Source of the DNA: Rhizoclosmatium globosum
Lineage: Eukaryota > Chytridiomycota > Chytridiomycetes > Chytridiales > Chytriomycetaceae
Assembly: GCA_002104985.1 (NCBI GenBank)
Contig: MCGO01000061.1
Location: forward strand, 62,001 to 126,000
DNA: 64,000 nt
Direction of reading: 5' to 3'
The notes under the pieces were generated by a model, which saw only the letters and a program-made list of their open reading frames with translations, was not told where the DNA came from and made no database searches. A program made the position numbers and the translations under genes. This document shows, piece by piece, positions 12,379-22,078 of this stretch; within the stretch, counting starts at the first letter, position 1, and the number at the start of each line of letters is the position of its first letter.

Positions 12379-12927
12379 TTACTTGTTCTCTTTCGCATTA
12401 ATCTCATCCAACGCCTCCTTTGGAAGCAGCTCCTTCTCAACAAGCATCCGTGTAAGGTCTCCGCTCTTGAACATGTCCACAATGATATCGCATCCACCCA
12501 CAAAGTCCCCCTTCACATACACTTGAGGGATCGTTGGCCAGCTGCTGTACTCTTTGATGCCATTGCGCACTTCTTCATCAGCGAGAACGTTGACGGTGGA
12601 GTACTTGACGCCTGTTAAGTGATAAGCTTACAAGGTTGTATTGAATCTTAACCAACCTTGCGAGTTCAACACTTGCACAACTGCTCTGCTGAAGCCACAC
12701 TGAGGCGCCTCCTTGGTTCCCTTCATAAAAACCAGCACATCGTGTCCATTGACTGCCTGCAAGATCGTTCAATTGGAAATCCAGCTTGTCAAAAGTGCAA
12801 AAGGGGAAGACCGTACCTTGTCAATGCGGGCCTTCATGTCATCGGAAAGGAATCGGATACCTGCAAAGGCATTGCGAGAGAAGGTTGGCAAGCGAGCAGC
12901 GGTTCCAATGCGGGCAAGTCTGAACAT
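12379..12927 (-). CDS. GRX5: Mitochondrial monothiol glutaredoxin (Grx5 type)
   Basis: Three exons: 12927-12817, 12756-12657, 12611-12379. The N-terminus ([21 protein letters not shown]) is basic and lacks acids, as expected for a mitochondrial presequence. The active site CGFS (in APQCGFS), the WPTIPQVYV segment and the GGCDI glutathione-binding motif match the Grx5/GLRX5 family, which passes Fe-S clusters from the Isu scaffold to acceptor proteins. Length (about 150 aa) fits. An upstream in-frame ATG at 12954 would add nine residues. Confidence 0.95.
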
Positions 12928-13002
12928 GGTTTGGAAAAGAGAAATATTCCACAAAGAAGAAAAAGGAATAACAAATGGTAATTTCTGTAACTAATTGAGG
13001 TA

Positions 13003-13437
13003 TTACTTGGATGTATGGATCGATATTTCCTTCTTTAAGTCAAGTTTCGCTTGCAGCAGAACCACTACTTCATCATGCCCACGCTCAGTGGCGACCGATA
13101 TCATGTTACTGCCAACCTCCAACAATTTCACTTCTTTCCGCTCCAAAAAGCATCCGACGCACGCAACACAGCCGTTCTCAACAGCCTTTCGCAATCCCCA
13201 ATACTCTCGACTAATTGGATCCAGTTTCCCAATTTTCAAGAAAAACTTGACCAACTCGCAATTATTTAATTCAGCTGCAAGCTCCAAGCCGTGTTCATAA
13301 GGCAGTCTAATATCCCATAAATGAGTAAGCAAAACAACAACTAACCCCAACTCTGTCTCCACAGCCCACAAAAATAGTTTCCTTGCCACATCCACTTGTC
13401 TATCTTTTTCCATTGACTTGAGTTCCCGAAATAACAG
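13003..13437 (-). other. In-frame 3' continuation of the ankyrin gene beyond a UGA
   Basis: Directly after the TGA the same frame runs on for 144 codons plus stop, with ankyrin-like content (HGLELAAELNNCELVKFFL, LRKAVENGCVACVGCFL, ATERGHDEVVVLL). The stop context is AAT TGA CTG. A 30-nt GT...AG segment (about 13424-13453 on the plus strand) that includes the stop could be spliced out in phase 0. Alternatives are stop-codon readthrough, a nonsense mutation, or a downstream ATG giving a separate 137-aa protein. The unchanged reading frame favours one ancestral gene. Confidence 0.65.
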
Positions 13438-15525
13438 TCAATTAACTTCCTCCTGACTCTTCGGAACAACACAATTCTCTTCAAACCACCGCACATTCAC
13501 ATTCAACAACTCAACAAACATGGATGACCAAGAATAGCCGACTCCACAGAGCCTCGCGACCGTCCTGAGAATATAATGATCATCTCCAGATATGTCCCCG
13601 CTTTCACGACCTTCAATCAGAAGTAATACCAGGCCTTCTAGCCGATTTTCAACAGCCCAACGCAAGATTCCGATATTCCCTTCAAAAATACCAGGTGCAA
13701 TTGTAGGAAACAGCAGAGCATGTGAGATCTGCAAAAGGTACCATTGCCGCGTCCCTTCCACAACAAGTTTACACTCCGTATACCGTCGATGCCTCAATAC
13801 GAACCGAATAACATCATTATCGTACTCCTTATTCGTTCCAAAATGCGATATACCAATCAAGACTTCATCCACCGCTTCATCGTGTTGAAGATCCCATCGT
13901 GGATGTGAGAGAATCGATTTCACAGTTAAAAAGTCCTTGGATTTGGAAGCGAGTATCAATTGATCTCGTAGATATTCTCCAAGATTTGAATCTGTTCCGA
14001 AAACCCGTGAAAGTACGTCTTTAGTCACCCGCAGATTATGATGAAGGAAGTGAAGCCTAGCACGGTCATATAACCGACGTGAACAGAAATATTTGAGAGA
14101 CTTATGAATTACACTTGTGGGGACATTTGACCGAGGATGTTGAACAAGGATCTGGAATATATTGTCTTTGACTCCTTGTAGCAGCAATGGATCAGTGAGA
14201 ATATCGAGTCTTGAATCATCAAGAAGAATTTTTAGAGATGGCGTGTATCCTCGTTTACAAGCTGTTTGGAAACAATCTCTGACGTTTGGATCCACATCAT
14301 CGCGAATTTCTAGAATGTGTTGCAACATGTTCGTATTTTCGAAAACGATAGAATCGTAAATAGCCCAGTTCATGATACGAGGACTAGCGATTGCCTGTAC
14401 CTCAGGATATTGAAGCAACTTTCTCACAATTGCATAATCCGCATTATTCAACGCATCATCAATGACACGAAACGCAGCTTCAACAGGATCAATAACTTTC
14501 AATCGAAGCAAAACATCAACGACATCAACGTGCCCATTCTCGTAAGCCGCAAAAAAGGCTGTTTCGCCATCCAATTCAGGTGTCACATATTTCCCTGTCC
14601 ACAAAGCTTGCACCAGTTTGACACGTCCACCTTCACAAGCGAGCAAAAATACAGCATCCATATCTTCCTGGTTATTCTCGACAGCAAGTGGGAATAAATA
14701 GTCCACAACATGCCACCTACAGTTTCGCGTAGCTTCCGCCAAACCAAGAGAATGATCCTTGGACACACAATACCGAGAATCACCAAGAAGCTTCTGAACG
14801 ATATCAAGGTGTCCTGCTCCAGCCGCGTTTCGAATCGCCAAGTTCGACGTCTCTGCTGCACGAACACGAGAATCATCAAGCAGAACATCCACAAGATCAA
14901 TAAGCCCCTTCCCCGCCGCATCCGCCAAAACCGTACCATAAAACGATCTTACATCAGAAACCAACAAACCCGCAACATCACCCTTCCCTTGATCAATCGC
15001 ATACCTCAAATCTACTCCACTGACACTCGGAACAACCTTCGCCGTCGCCAATAAATACTCCACAGCCTCCATATACCCAAAATAGCAGCACCAGTTCATC
15101 ACCCTCCCTTTCATATGGAAATCAAACCCTAAGTCCGCAGCCAACACCATAACCAACTTGACCACCCCTTCATCAGACCACTTCACCAGTCCAAGCAGAG
15201 ACCCTTCAACAAATTCACTAAACTCAAGTCCGGTCACTCCAACAAGCTCGAAACTCTCAGCGACAAATGCTATTCGAAACAACGCAGCCTTGTACGAAAA
15301 GGGGAGTCGATTCCATATATTGCTTTGAAGGAGGCTGGACGCATCTGATAGAGTATAGTTATGGCGGAGTAACCACTGCTGAATGTGGAGTGCGGCGAAG
15401 GATACGTCGCTGAGGATCCATGGAGCAAACTTGTTGTTTCTACCGAATGCTAGGGGTATGTTTTGTAGGTTTCCATCGATGGGGAGGTAGAGGATGATTT
15501 GGCGGATGATCTCTGGAATAAGCAT
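13438..15525 (-). CDS. Large ankyrin-repeat protein with F-box-like N-terminus
   Basis: Single-exon frame of 695 codons. The start (MLIPEIIRQIILYLPIDGNL) resembles an F-box-like first helix. The remainder is degenerate ankyrin-type helices (AAGAGHLDIVQKLL, AYENGHVDVVDVLL, ACEGGRVKLVQAL), each followed by a D-x-R/aliphatic turn. Large families of such proteins occur in chytrid genomes; substrate-adaptor function is inference. The frame ends at TGA (13438-13440), but the same frame stays open for another 145 codons with more ankyrin-like helices; see the next entry. Confidence 0.8.
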   Translation of the reverse strand: MLIPEIIRQIILYLPIDGNLQNIPLAFGRNNKFAPWILSDVSFAALHIQQWLLRHNYTLSDASSLLQSNIWNRLPFSYKAALFRIAFVAESFELVGVTGLEFSEFVEGSLLGLVKWSDEGVVKLVMVLAADLGFDFHMKGRVMNWCCYFGYMEAVEYLLATAKVVPSVSGVDLRYAIDQGKGDVAGLLVSDVRSFYGTVLADAAGKGLIDLVDVLLDDSRVRAAETSNLAIRNAAGAGHLDIVQKLLGDSRYCVSKDHSLGLAEATRNCRWHVVDYLFPLAVENNQEDMDAVFLLACEGGRVKLVQALWTGKYVTPELDGETAFFAAYENGHVDVVDVLLRLKVIDPVEAAFRVIDDALNNADYAIVRKLLQYPEVQAIASPRIMNWAIYDSIVFENTNMLQHILEIRDDVDPNVRDCFQTACKRGYTPSLKILLDDSRLDILTDPLLLQGVKDNIFQILVQHPRSNVPTSVIHKSLKYFCSRRLYDRARLHFLHHNLRVTKDVLSRVFGTDSNLGEYLRDQLILASKSKDFLTVKSILSHPRWDLQHDEAVDEVLIGISHFGTNKEYDNDVIRFVLRHRRYTECKLVVEGTRQWYLLQISHALLFPTIAPGIFEGNIGILRWAVENRLEGLVLLLIEGRESGDISGDDHYILRTVARLCGVGYSWSSMFVELLNVNVRWFEENCVVPKSQEEVN

Positions 15526-15740
15526 TGACGATAGATGCGGAATGAATTGTTAATATGAGAAAGGAGAAGAGAAGAGAAAAGAAAAAGGATATTAAGAGAT
15601 ATGAAGTAAAATCATCGTTTTGAGCCTAGTTGAACGATTCGTGCTAAGAAAGACGTTCTGCAGCTTCACAGGTTTGCAATAAATAAACAACGATTATTAT
15701 ATATTCCCAAAATTACTATAGCAAAATAAGCATTAAATAT

Positions 15741-17590
15741 TTAAAGCTGATCTGCTTTATATTCCGGATTCTCTTGTGGTGGATTCTGTTGTTGCTGGCT
15801 CTGTTCGTATGAAGGCTCAAACAACTGCTCTGTACCTCCAAACTGGACGGTCGCAGGCTCAGTAAATTGTGTTTGTTCGAATTGATTATTTGGCGGAATC
15901 TCGGAAAATTGGTTTGGTGCGGGGACAGGCGCATGATGCTGGAAATGCTGAGATCCATTATATGCTTCTTCATGGTTTTGATAATGTTGTGGTTGCTGCA
16001 GTTGGTGGTGATCTGTTTGAGGGTGATATCCATTCTGTTCCTGATAAACGGGCTCCCGCTGTTGATGCTGAGCTTCATAGCCTTGTCCCTCAAACGGCGG
16101 ATACGGATATTCCTGATGCTGCCCTTGCCCTACAACATCCCCAGCCCCATGCAACTCCCCCGCACTTCCAGGAGGAACACCACTATTCCCACCAACACTC
16201 CTCAGCCCCTCAAAATACCGTTCAAGCACTCCAAACAACCTCTCTCCCTCCCCACCACTTCCCATAAACCCAATCCTCCATCTCAACCACCTCCCCGCCT
16301 CTCCACCCTCCGTGAAGTCCCCACACCCCGCAAAAAGCCCTGTACACCGTCCATCGCCATCAACAAGCTCCCTCAAAAACTGCGGCGGACTACACAAATC
16401 AAGCACGACAACAGTCTCGCCAGCTCCATGCTGAATACTAACGTCGACGATCGTCATGAGGAGGACTTGGAATCTGAAGCCGTATCCGCCTTCTGTGAAG
16501 GACCAGCGCATTAGACCTTGGACGGGGGAGATGTCGCAGAGGAGTGGTGTTGTTGGTGGGTTTGAGATTCGACGCCAGGAGCCGATTGTCAGGTCTGTAG
16601 CGTGGATACGGGTTGGTGGAGTGTTGAAGTATGGTGATGGAGGTGCGTGTTGTTGGTGTGGAGGAGGTGGTGGTGGTGGATGCGAGTAGTGAGGGTCATA
16701 AGAGCCTGGGAATGATGGGTCCATCAAGGGTGCTGGTTCTGGAGGTGCGTAAGACGGATGGGAGATTGGAGGAAGGGCAGTAGGAGCAGGAGGGAAAGAG
16801 TGCGGGTCAGTGGGATAAAAGATATCATGGTGTTGCTGAAGGGGATGATGAGGTGGCTCCTGTGAATGTGACATTGGAGCAGCAGAAGCATGATGAGAAA
16901 CAGGAGTAGCATGAATATTTGAAGAAGGAACGCTTGGAGAAACATTATTTGGAGTTGCGGTATTAGGTCCAGCCACAGACGAAGTGGCAAATTCCAATAA
17001 AGCTTGAACGTCAGAGTTAACTCTCGTCGGTTGAGAAAACGGTTTCGGTTTCTTTACAGCTGGTTCTCTCACGACCGTTTCTGAGGCTTCAATAGGTGCT
17101 TCCTTTCTCGCCTTTGCTCGTCTGTTTTGAAACCAAATCTGTGATGGTACAGTTCAAATTAGCCAAACTCTCCACATCATCATTAGAAATCAAGTAATAA
17201 CAATCAACAAACCTGAACACTTCTGTTGTTGATATTGACAGCATTACAAATCTCGACCCGTTCAGCTGCAGAGGGCTTAGGATTCGTCTTAAAGAATGCC
17301 TCGAGGCGTTCCAGCTGTTCCCTCGTAGGATGCACCCTCTTCCTAGAGCCGTCTGAACGAAGCGGAACGGGAGGTCCGCCATCCGTTTCCTCCACGAATT
17401 TATGTTGATTTGCAGCGCCACGACCGAAAAAGGGAAGCTCGTTCTGGTCCACGTTCGAGGTTTCCAACGCAGAAACCTTTCGTTTCTTTTGTTGCGAACG
17501 TTTCGATGATTTCTTTCCGTTTGAATCGAAATCACTTTCAACTTCTTTTTCGTCGCCGTCAAAGTCAAACTCTTCTCCGTCTTCACTCAT
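15741..17590 (-). CDS. Homeodomain transcription factor (fungal Phx1/Pho2-like)
   Basis: Two exons (17590-17213 and 17138-15741) join inside the homeodomain. The first carries an acidic N-terminus, a Lys/Ser-rich stretch and RKRVHPTREQLERLEAFF..NNRSVQ. The second begins IWFQNRRAKARK, completing helix 3. Downstream are Pro/His/Gln-rich low-complexity regions around a structured segment (LTIGSWRRISNP, LLCDISPVQGLMRW) like the C-terminal module seen with homeodomains in several fungal regulators. Nuclear DNA-binding role is inferred from the domain. The start at 17590 (MSEDGEEFDFDGDE) is preferred to an in-frame ATG at 17779 whose extra residues look like leader sequence. Confidence 0.9.
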
Positions 17591-17871
17591 CTTTTGGCTT
17601 TTGAGATTGTTTGCAAGTTGCGTAGATTGGAAGGCTCGGGTGCGGGTGGGTGTGGCAGGGCGATAGGTTCTGAGGGTTGCCCAATTTGGATGGAGCCCAA
17701 TTTCTGGAAATGATATTTGCAATGACGATGAAAAAGGAAAAAACACGTGGACGCTCAACTTGAAACACATTACACACAAGGATTCTTTCGTTCAAACTTG
17801 GCTCTAATTTACAAGCGACGATGTAAATGGTGCTCAAACCCGTATGAATGAAACAAAGTACATCAACCAAT

Positions 17872-18112
17872 TACTGTGTACCAAACTGAAACAATCTCAA
17901 CCCAATTTCCCAAACTCCTCCAACTTGACACAGAGCTAATGACTTTCCAAATTACTCGCAATCGAACAGGACATTGAATCCCATCCACTCATCATTCTCC
18001 TGTCAGGCTATTCTTAACACTTTCGGCGACAAGCTCAAATGGCTTAAATGAGTGGACTTCAATAACATTGAATGCATTCGAAATGTCTACAATTTCGTCG
18101 CCAAGTTGTCTT
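17872..18112 (-). pseudogene. Relic exon of the four-repeat protein gene at 24.6-26.9 kb
   Basis: About 240 bp align, with many substitutions and small gaps, to the last exon of the repeat gene (24630-24870). Shared landmarks include CCAAACTGAAACAATCTCAA at the end and GAGTGGACTTCAATNACATT in the middle. The frame is interrupted and no start or splice context remains. It is a dispersed, decayed copy. Confidence 0.8.
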
Positions 18113-18216
18113 GCAGGATGCAACGAAGAATCCAAGAACGTCCAAACCAGGTGTCCTCGAATCCCCACCTGCCGTCCTCAAAGCCTCCGGAACAAACATA
18201 TCTGAACGCGAGGCCC

Positions 18217-18652
18217 TCAAAAATGATCTTGTTTCTGTCGTACTAAAATATCGTGAAACGAACTCTTGCGGACATTGTCCCTGTTGAATCTGGCTGTGCA
18301 TACAAAGGAGAACTTGCAGAGAGAATTGTTAAGAAGATTGCTGCTTTGTAGAGGAGTGAAGAGAATATCGCGTCTGTCTAAATTGGCGGGATGGGCGTAA
18401 GGGTTGGTTGATGGGGTATTGGTGCATTCGAAGCAGGTTTCAGTAGTCTTCTTTTTGCGCGGGTCAGGTTTATTCGTCGAAAGTTGTCTGTAAGGGCCCT
18501 TGTTGGTCAACTTGGTTCTAGTTAAGGCAACAATTGAAGAGGATCACATACCGAGATGCGCGAGGAGACTTCAGACTTGAGTGGAGGACGGGTTTGGAGC
18601 ACACTTTGCAAGTCACGAGAACGATTTGGTCGGAGCAGAGGATCGCAGTCAT
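18217..18652 (-). CDS. Small protein with two CxxC pairs (unrecognised)
   Basis: Two exons (18652-18552, 18517-18217) are joined by a 34-nt intron with a consensus GTATGT donor and CTAG acceptor. The product is about 133 aa. Cysteine pairs CKVC and CFEC are about 50 residues apart, which could form a zinc ribbon. Other readable parts are LTNKGPYRQL and a basic KPDPRKKKTTE. An upstream in-frame ATG at 18703 is possible. I do not know the family. The 3' end lies close to the relic exon, so the last part of the frame may be fortuitous. Confidence 0.45.
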
Positions 18653-18719
18653 ATTGGAACAATGGAAGGTGGGTTTGAGTGCTGATTTAGATGAAAGAAA
18701 CAAATAGTTGGATAGAAGT

Positions 18720-19400
18720 ATGGAGTTTATGTAGAAAGCATCATAAAATCAAAACAACGTATAAATAGAAAGAAACGGAAGCAGCACACAAGACCGGGTA
18801 TTTAATGAAGCTCTATGGAGCACTGCAATCATGGAGGAACATGAGAACAGCCATTCCATCCCGACTTAACGGGCAGTAACAACTGGAACTTCATCAAATA
18901 CCGAAAGTACGAGGAACTTGAGAGAAAGAAGGATAGCGGGCAAAAGGGGAGTGTCGTGTAGATTGAAAAACAAGCAGGATTCACAGCCAGCGCGAAAAAC
19001 AAGATTCCTTTCAATGGAACCTGGAGATCCAAGAAAGAGACTCCGCTTTTCCCAATGTCTCTTGTCCTGAACACTCCGCCGTGCCATCATGGTGTTGTAG
19101 AAGCGGTACCTCCAAAAGGCCCTTTTGCTCACTACGACCAAGTCTCAAAGCACGGTGTTATCGGTGCTAGTATAGAATCGTGGTGATAGAAGGAAAACAT
19201 GGTGAGGGTGCTCGTAAAACAGTGAGTGGATCCTGACAATTCTGTGTGGTTGAGTCAGTCAATGAATAGGTGGGCGAAGACAAAGAGTACATCTGGTTCT
19301 TACAGTTACCGGGGAGAAGATGTGATTGGTCGCCTTTGATGGATAGTATTAGAGAGACTGATCGGCACTTGGATGACTGTGTTTGGTTCGACGTTAATAA
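18720..19400. other. Intergenic; no supported gene
   Basis: A minus-strand frame at 18866-19141 has a hydrophobic end but no conserved motif or splice partners. Beyond that no coding signal is seen. The right edge enters the repeat locus: about 19413-19432 matches, in reverse orientation, the start of the A modules, directly followed (reverse strand) by GTGAGT. Confidence 0.4.
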
Positions 19401-19412
19401 AAATTAAGGACT

Positions 19413-19760
19413 CACGGGACCACAGTCTGATGCAGATGCCGGAAGGTATTTGACGCGTTTACTTAAAGCGATCCAGATCTTTGACGCTGTTGATGGCTGG
19501 AGTGGATGAGGCGGATGGTGGCGAGGAGAGAAGCTGCTGATTGGGATCGAAACGTGTTTTTGGGGGAAAAGCTTTGTCTCAAAGCGCCGGGCGCTTCCTT
19601 TTTTCCCTCAGAATGCGCGTTTGTTTACATGAGCAAAAAAGCGCAAAAAAGGCAGCCAATCAGAATGCGCGTGGAGATGGCTGGGAAAGATTTCTTGCTG
19701 TTTGGGCAAAAAACAGGAATTGTCAGGTTTTTTCCTTTAAATAGTGGACGTACCACCCCT
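19413..19760. promoter_or_regulatory. Promoter-like block P1 of repeat locus 1
   Basis: A near-copy of the block at 36.0-36.2 kb. Shared parts in order: AGCGCCGG, GTTTGTTTACA, CCAATCAGAATGCGCGTGG (CCAAT box at 19656), TTTCTTGCTGTTTGGGC, GGAATTGTCAGG, and an AT-rich TTTAAATAG (19736-19744) placed like a TATA box. To its left lies a reverse-oriented piece of the A-module leader (GACCACAGTCTGATG), so the block may fire in both directions. Promoter function is inferred from motif order and conservation. Confidence 0.6.
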
Positions 19761-19771
19761 TCTCGACTTCC

Positions 19772-20190
19772 ATGAAACTGGCTCCTCTCTCCTCTTCTTC
19801 CCTGGTCTGGACTGGTACCGACCCTCGGCTCTTCGCAAGTTCTCCAGGCTGGCTCTACCATGACTCAAGCTCGGCTTCGGACTTCTGGTTCTCTCCATAC
19901 CTACTCAGCTCAGCCTTGGACCATCGGATTCCTTCAAGTGCACGTACCCAAGACCATCTCGCATCAACATCAGACTGTGGTCCCCGCCTCCAGGATACTG
20001 TGTGGATCAATCGCGTAGGATCCCTCAGCTCCGCCTCCAGGGTTCACGTGCCGCGCTGAGGTGGTGGGCAACACTCAGTGCAGACACGTGAAGAAAGCGG
20101 ATTTGTGAACTGTTTGGGAGTGGGGTCATCCCACACCATTCTTTCCTCGCCGAGCCCTACCACAACCACCTTGGCTTCAACTTCAAGATT
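19772..20190 (+). repeat. Repeat module A1 with hairpin and short open frame
   Basis: First module of locus 1. Marks: leader with CATCAGACTGTGGTCCCC, twin CCGCCTCCAGG boxes about 58 bp apart, a hairpin (GCGCTGAG / CTCAGTGC, inner GTGGGCAAC) between two CACGTG sites, and a CCTACCACAACC end. An ATG at 19772, just after the TATA-like site, opens a 95-codon frame ending at the TGA inside the hairpin's 5' arm. Its last 50 or so codons match the frame of A2. Peptide or noncoding status is open. Confidence 0.8.
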
Positions 20191-20272
20191 AGGATCGCAA
20201 AGAACGGCGATTATTGGTATATATTCATAATTTTGTATGTCTACCTGGCTACTAATTAATCTTGAACACAGA

Positions 20273-20555
20273 ATCTACTCCATACCTACTCGGATCGGCC
20301 TCGGACCATCGGATCCCTTCAAGTGGACGCGTCCATGACCATCCAGCATCAACATCAGACTGTGGTCCCCGTCTCCAGGATACTGAGTGGATCAATCGCG
20401 TAGGATCCCTCAGCTCCGCCTCCAGGGTTCACGTGTTGCACTGAGGTGGTGGGCAACACTCAGTGCAGACACGTGAAGAAAGCGGATTTGTGAACTGGGC
20501 AGAAGTGGGTTCGGCCCACGCTGTCCTTTCTTCGCCGAGCCCTACCACAACCAAC
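20273..20555 (+). repeat. Repeat module A2
   Basis: About 90% similar by eye to A1 from CCATACCTACTC to the CCTACCACAACC end. The same hairpin has arm GCACTGAG instead of GCGCTGAG. It is preceded by a sequence that looks like a 3' splice site (CTACTAAT, then ACAG at about 20272), and GTATAT occurs after A1 at about 20217, so A1 and A2 could be exons of one transcript. The frame SDCGPRLQDTEWINRVGS stays open and stops at the same hairpin TGA. Confidence 0.8.
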
Positions 20556-20644
20556 TTGGCAAGATCGGGATCTTAGACAATGGAAATTATAAGTTTTACG
20601 TTTATTGAATGTTCAGTAATGTTATTGAAGTTTTCCCCAATATC

Positions 20645-20840
20645 AGCGTGGTTCCCCGCCTCCAGGACCACCATTGTTGATGGGATGGATCAACCTTGGC
20701 TCCGACTCCAGGGTCCTTGTGTCGCACTGAGGGGGTAGGCTACACTCAGTGCAGATGCTTGGAAGAACGGGATGCCTGAGGACTTGACGGTTGCCTATAA
20801 GGCACCACTTTCCCTTGCTGAGCTCGACCACACCCAAACA
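20645..20840 (+). repeat. Repeat module B1
   Basis: Related to the A modules by the twin CCTCCAGG-type boxes and the hairpin (GCACTGAG / CTCAGTGC, inner GTAGGCTAC). It ends TTGCTGAGCTCGACCACA. It is almost identical to B3 at 36.97 kb. It follows an AATATCAG that could be a splice acceptor. The A-type reading frame is broken by TGA in this copy. Confidence 0.8.
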
Positions 20841-21049
20841 AGCTTCACCTGCATATCTCTCTGATTATTTTACATCTACCTCAATAAATTTATCTTCGAA
20901 CTTTACCATTTTCCAAATTTGAGCCATAATAGAAAAGTAAAGCGGTTATCCATTTCGTCAGGCTACTCATTTAAAACGTCATGGATTCATTTTAGTTCTT
21001 GACGTAATTGCCATGTATAAACGCATCCATACCGATAATATTAAAAGCA

Positions 21050-21460
21050 GCCATTGTTTGCGTGGAGACGATGGAATACCTCAGTTGGCTTGGCTATTGG
21101 CTAATCAGGATCTCGAGCACCGTGAATTAATGGGATATCACTGTACTCGTAATGTAGAGCCCGCAAGATCGATACTAATATAATCTGTGTGATGCAGTTT
21201 TGTGCTGAACCCAACAACCCCATCACCTCTTTTAAGCCGGCGGATGATATAAAACGCCGAATCATTATTCCTTTGAAGTCGCTCGTCAATGTATTCTTGC
21301 TCTCTGAATTTAATACTCGACAGAACGCGCTTCATTCTCCGAAATGCATGCATGGAATACAGCCATCAACCGCTTTTAAATACAATACTCTCGACCGTGC
21401 CATCTATCTTCAGAAGTATATGCATCAGCAGGATTTTTCTTGTACTGGCTGGTACTAATA
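21050..21460 (+). repeat. Dispersed repeat, decayed copy of the 50.5-51.0 kb element
   Basis: Aligns with 50560-50990. Shared blocks: GAATTAATGGGATA, the run to CTGTACTC, TGCTGAACCCAA, then GAATACAGCC..AACCGCTTTT, CAATACTCTCGACCGTGCC and CTTCAGAAGTATATG. A short peptide (GLMGYHCTRN) corresponds to GLMGYRCTHT in the other copy. The frame is broken here. Confidence 0.75.
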
Positions 21461-21486
21461 CTTTCAATGGTTCAAATAGCTACCAT

Positions 21487-21558
21487 AGCACCGTAGATCA
21501 GCGGAAGATCGCTGGGCTCATAACTCAGAGGTCGCACGATCGAAACGTGCCGGTGCTA
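21487..21558 (+). tRNA. Initiator tRNA-Met (anticodon CAT)
   Basis: 72-nt cloverleaf. Acceptor AGCACCG/CGGTGCT starts with A1-T72, as in eukaryotic initiators. The anticodon loop CTCATAA carries CAT and the T-loop ATCGAAA has the A54 and A60 typical of initiator tRNA. No intron. Confidence 0.93.
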
Positions 21559-21662
21559 CGATTATCTTTTGGGAATGAACACGTCACAGAAAGAAAAAGC
21601 CTTGTGGCACAGTCCATTGAACCAAACTTCTTTCCCCTCATCATTCATCCTTCGAAACTAAA

Positions 21663-21734
21663 AGGACCGGGCGGGGGTTGATCCCGCGACCTCGGGATTT
21701 GCAGTCCTACGCTCTACCACTGAGCTACCAGTCC
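21663..21734 (-). tRNA. tRNA-Cys (anticodon GCA)
   Basis: The reverse complement gives acceptor GGACTGG/CCGGTCC, D-arm GCTC/GAGC, anticodon loop CTGCAAA (GCA) and discriminator T, all as expected for tRNA-Cys. The T-loop is ATCAACC, with A54 in place of T54, and one anticodon-stem pair is A-C. It is convergent with the initiator tRNA 105 nt away. Confidence 0.88.
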
Positions 21735-22078
21735 CTTGTGTTCTGGGAGGGATTATTTGTATATTTTGCCGCAAAAAACAAAGAATTCAGATCAGAAACT
21801 GCAGTCGCTTGAAAAGCATTAAGCATATTATTTTTGGTTTTAAAACGCGTGAAATGCTATCGCCGGTATGGTTAATGGTGGAGTTAGGCCCTTGCGATAA
21901 CCAACCAGAATCCAGCACAACATGCTTTTACTGTAATTACCTCTTTTCTCTCTTCTGAGATTCATGGAGTTGCTTGTCCTGCATGCATAATATGTGATAT
22001 TCCAGTTCAACTTTCCAAGTTAAGGACTCCAAGCATACAGTTTTACTGAACTTTCCAATTCATTTCAAGAAAATAGAA
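21735..22078. other. Intergenic between tRNA-Cys and PIF1 3' end
   Basis: AT-rich, with no reading frame or recognisable site. Confidence 0.5.

Noticed and set aside
18866..19141. Minus-strand frame with hydrophobic C-terminus
   Set aside because: No conserved motif, no splice partner and no start context; composition fits chance.
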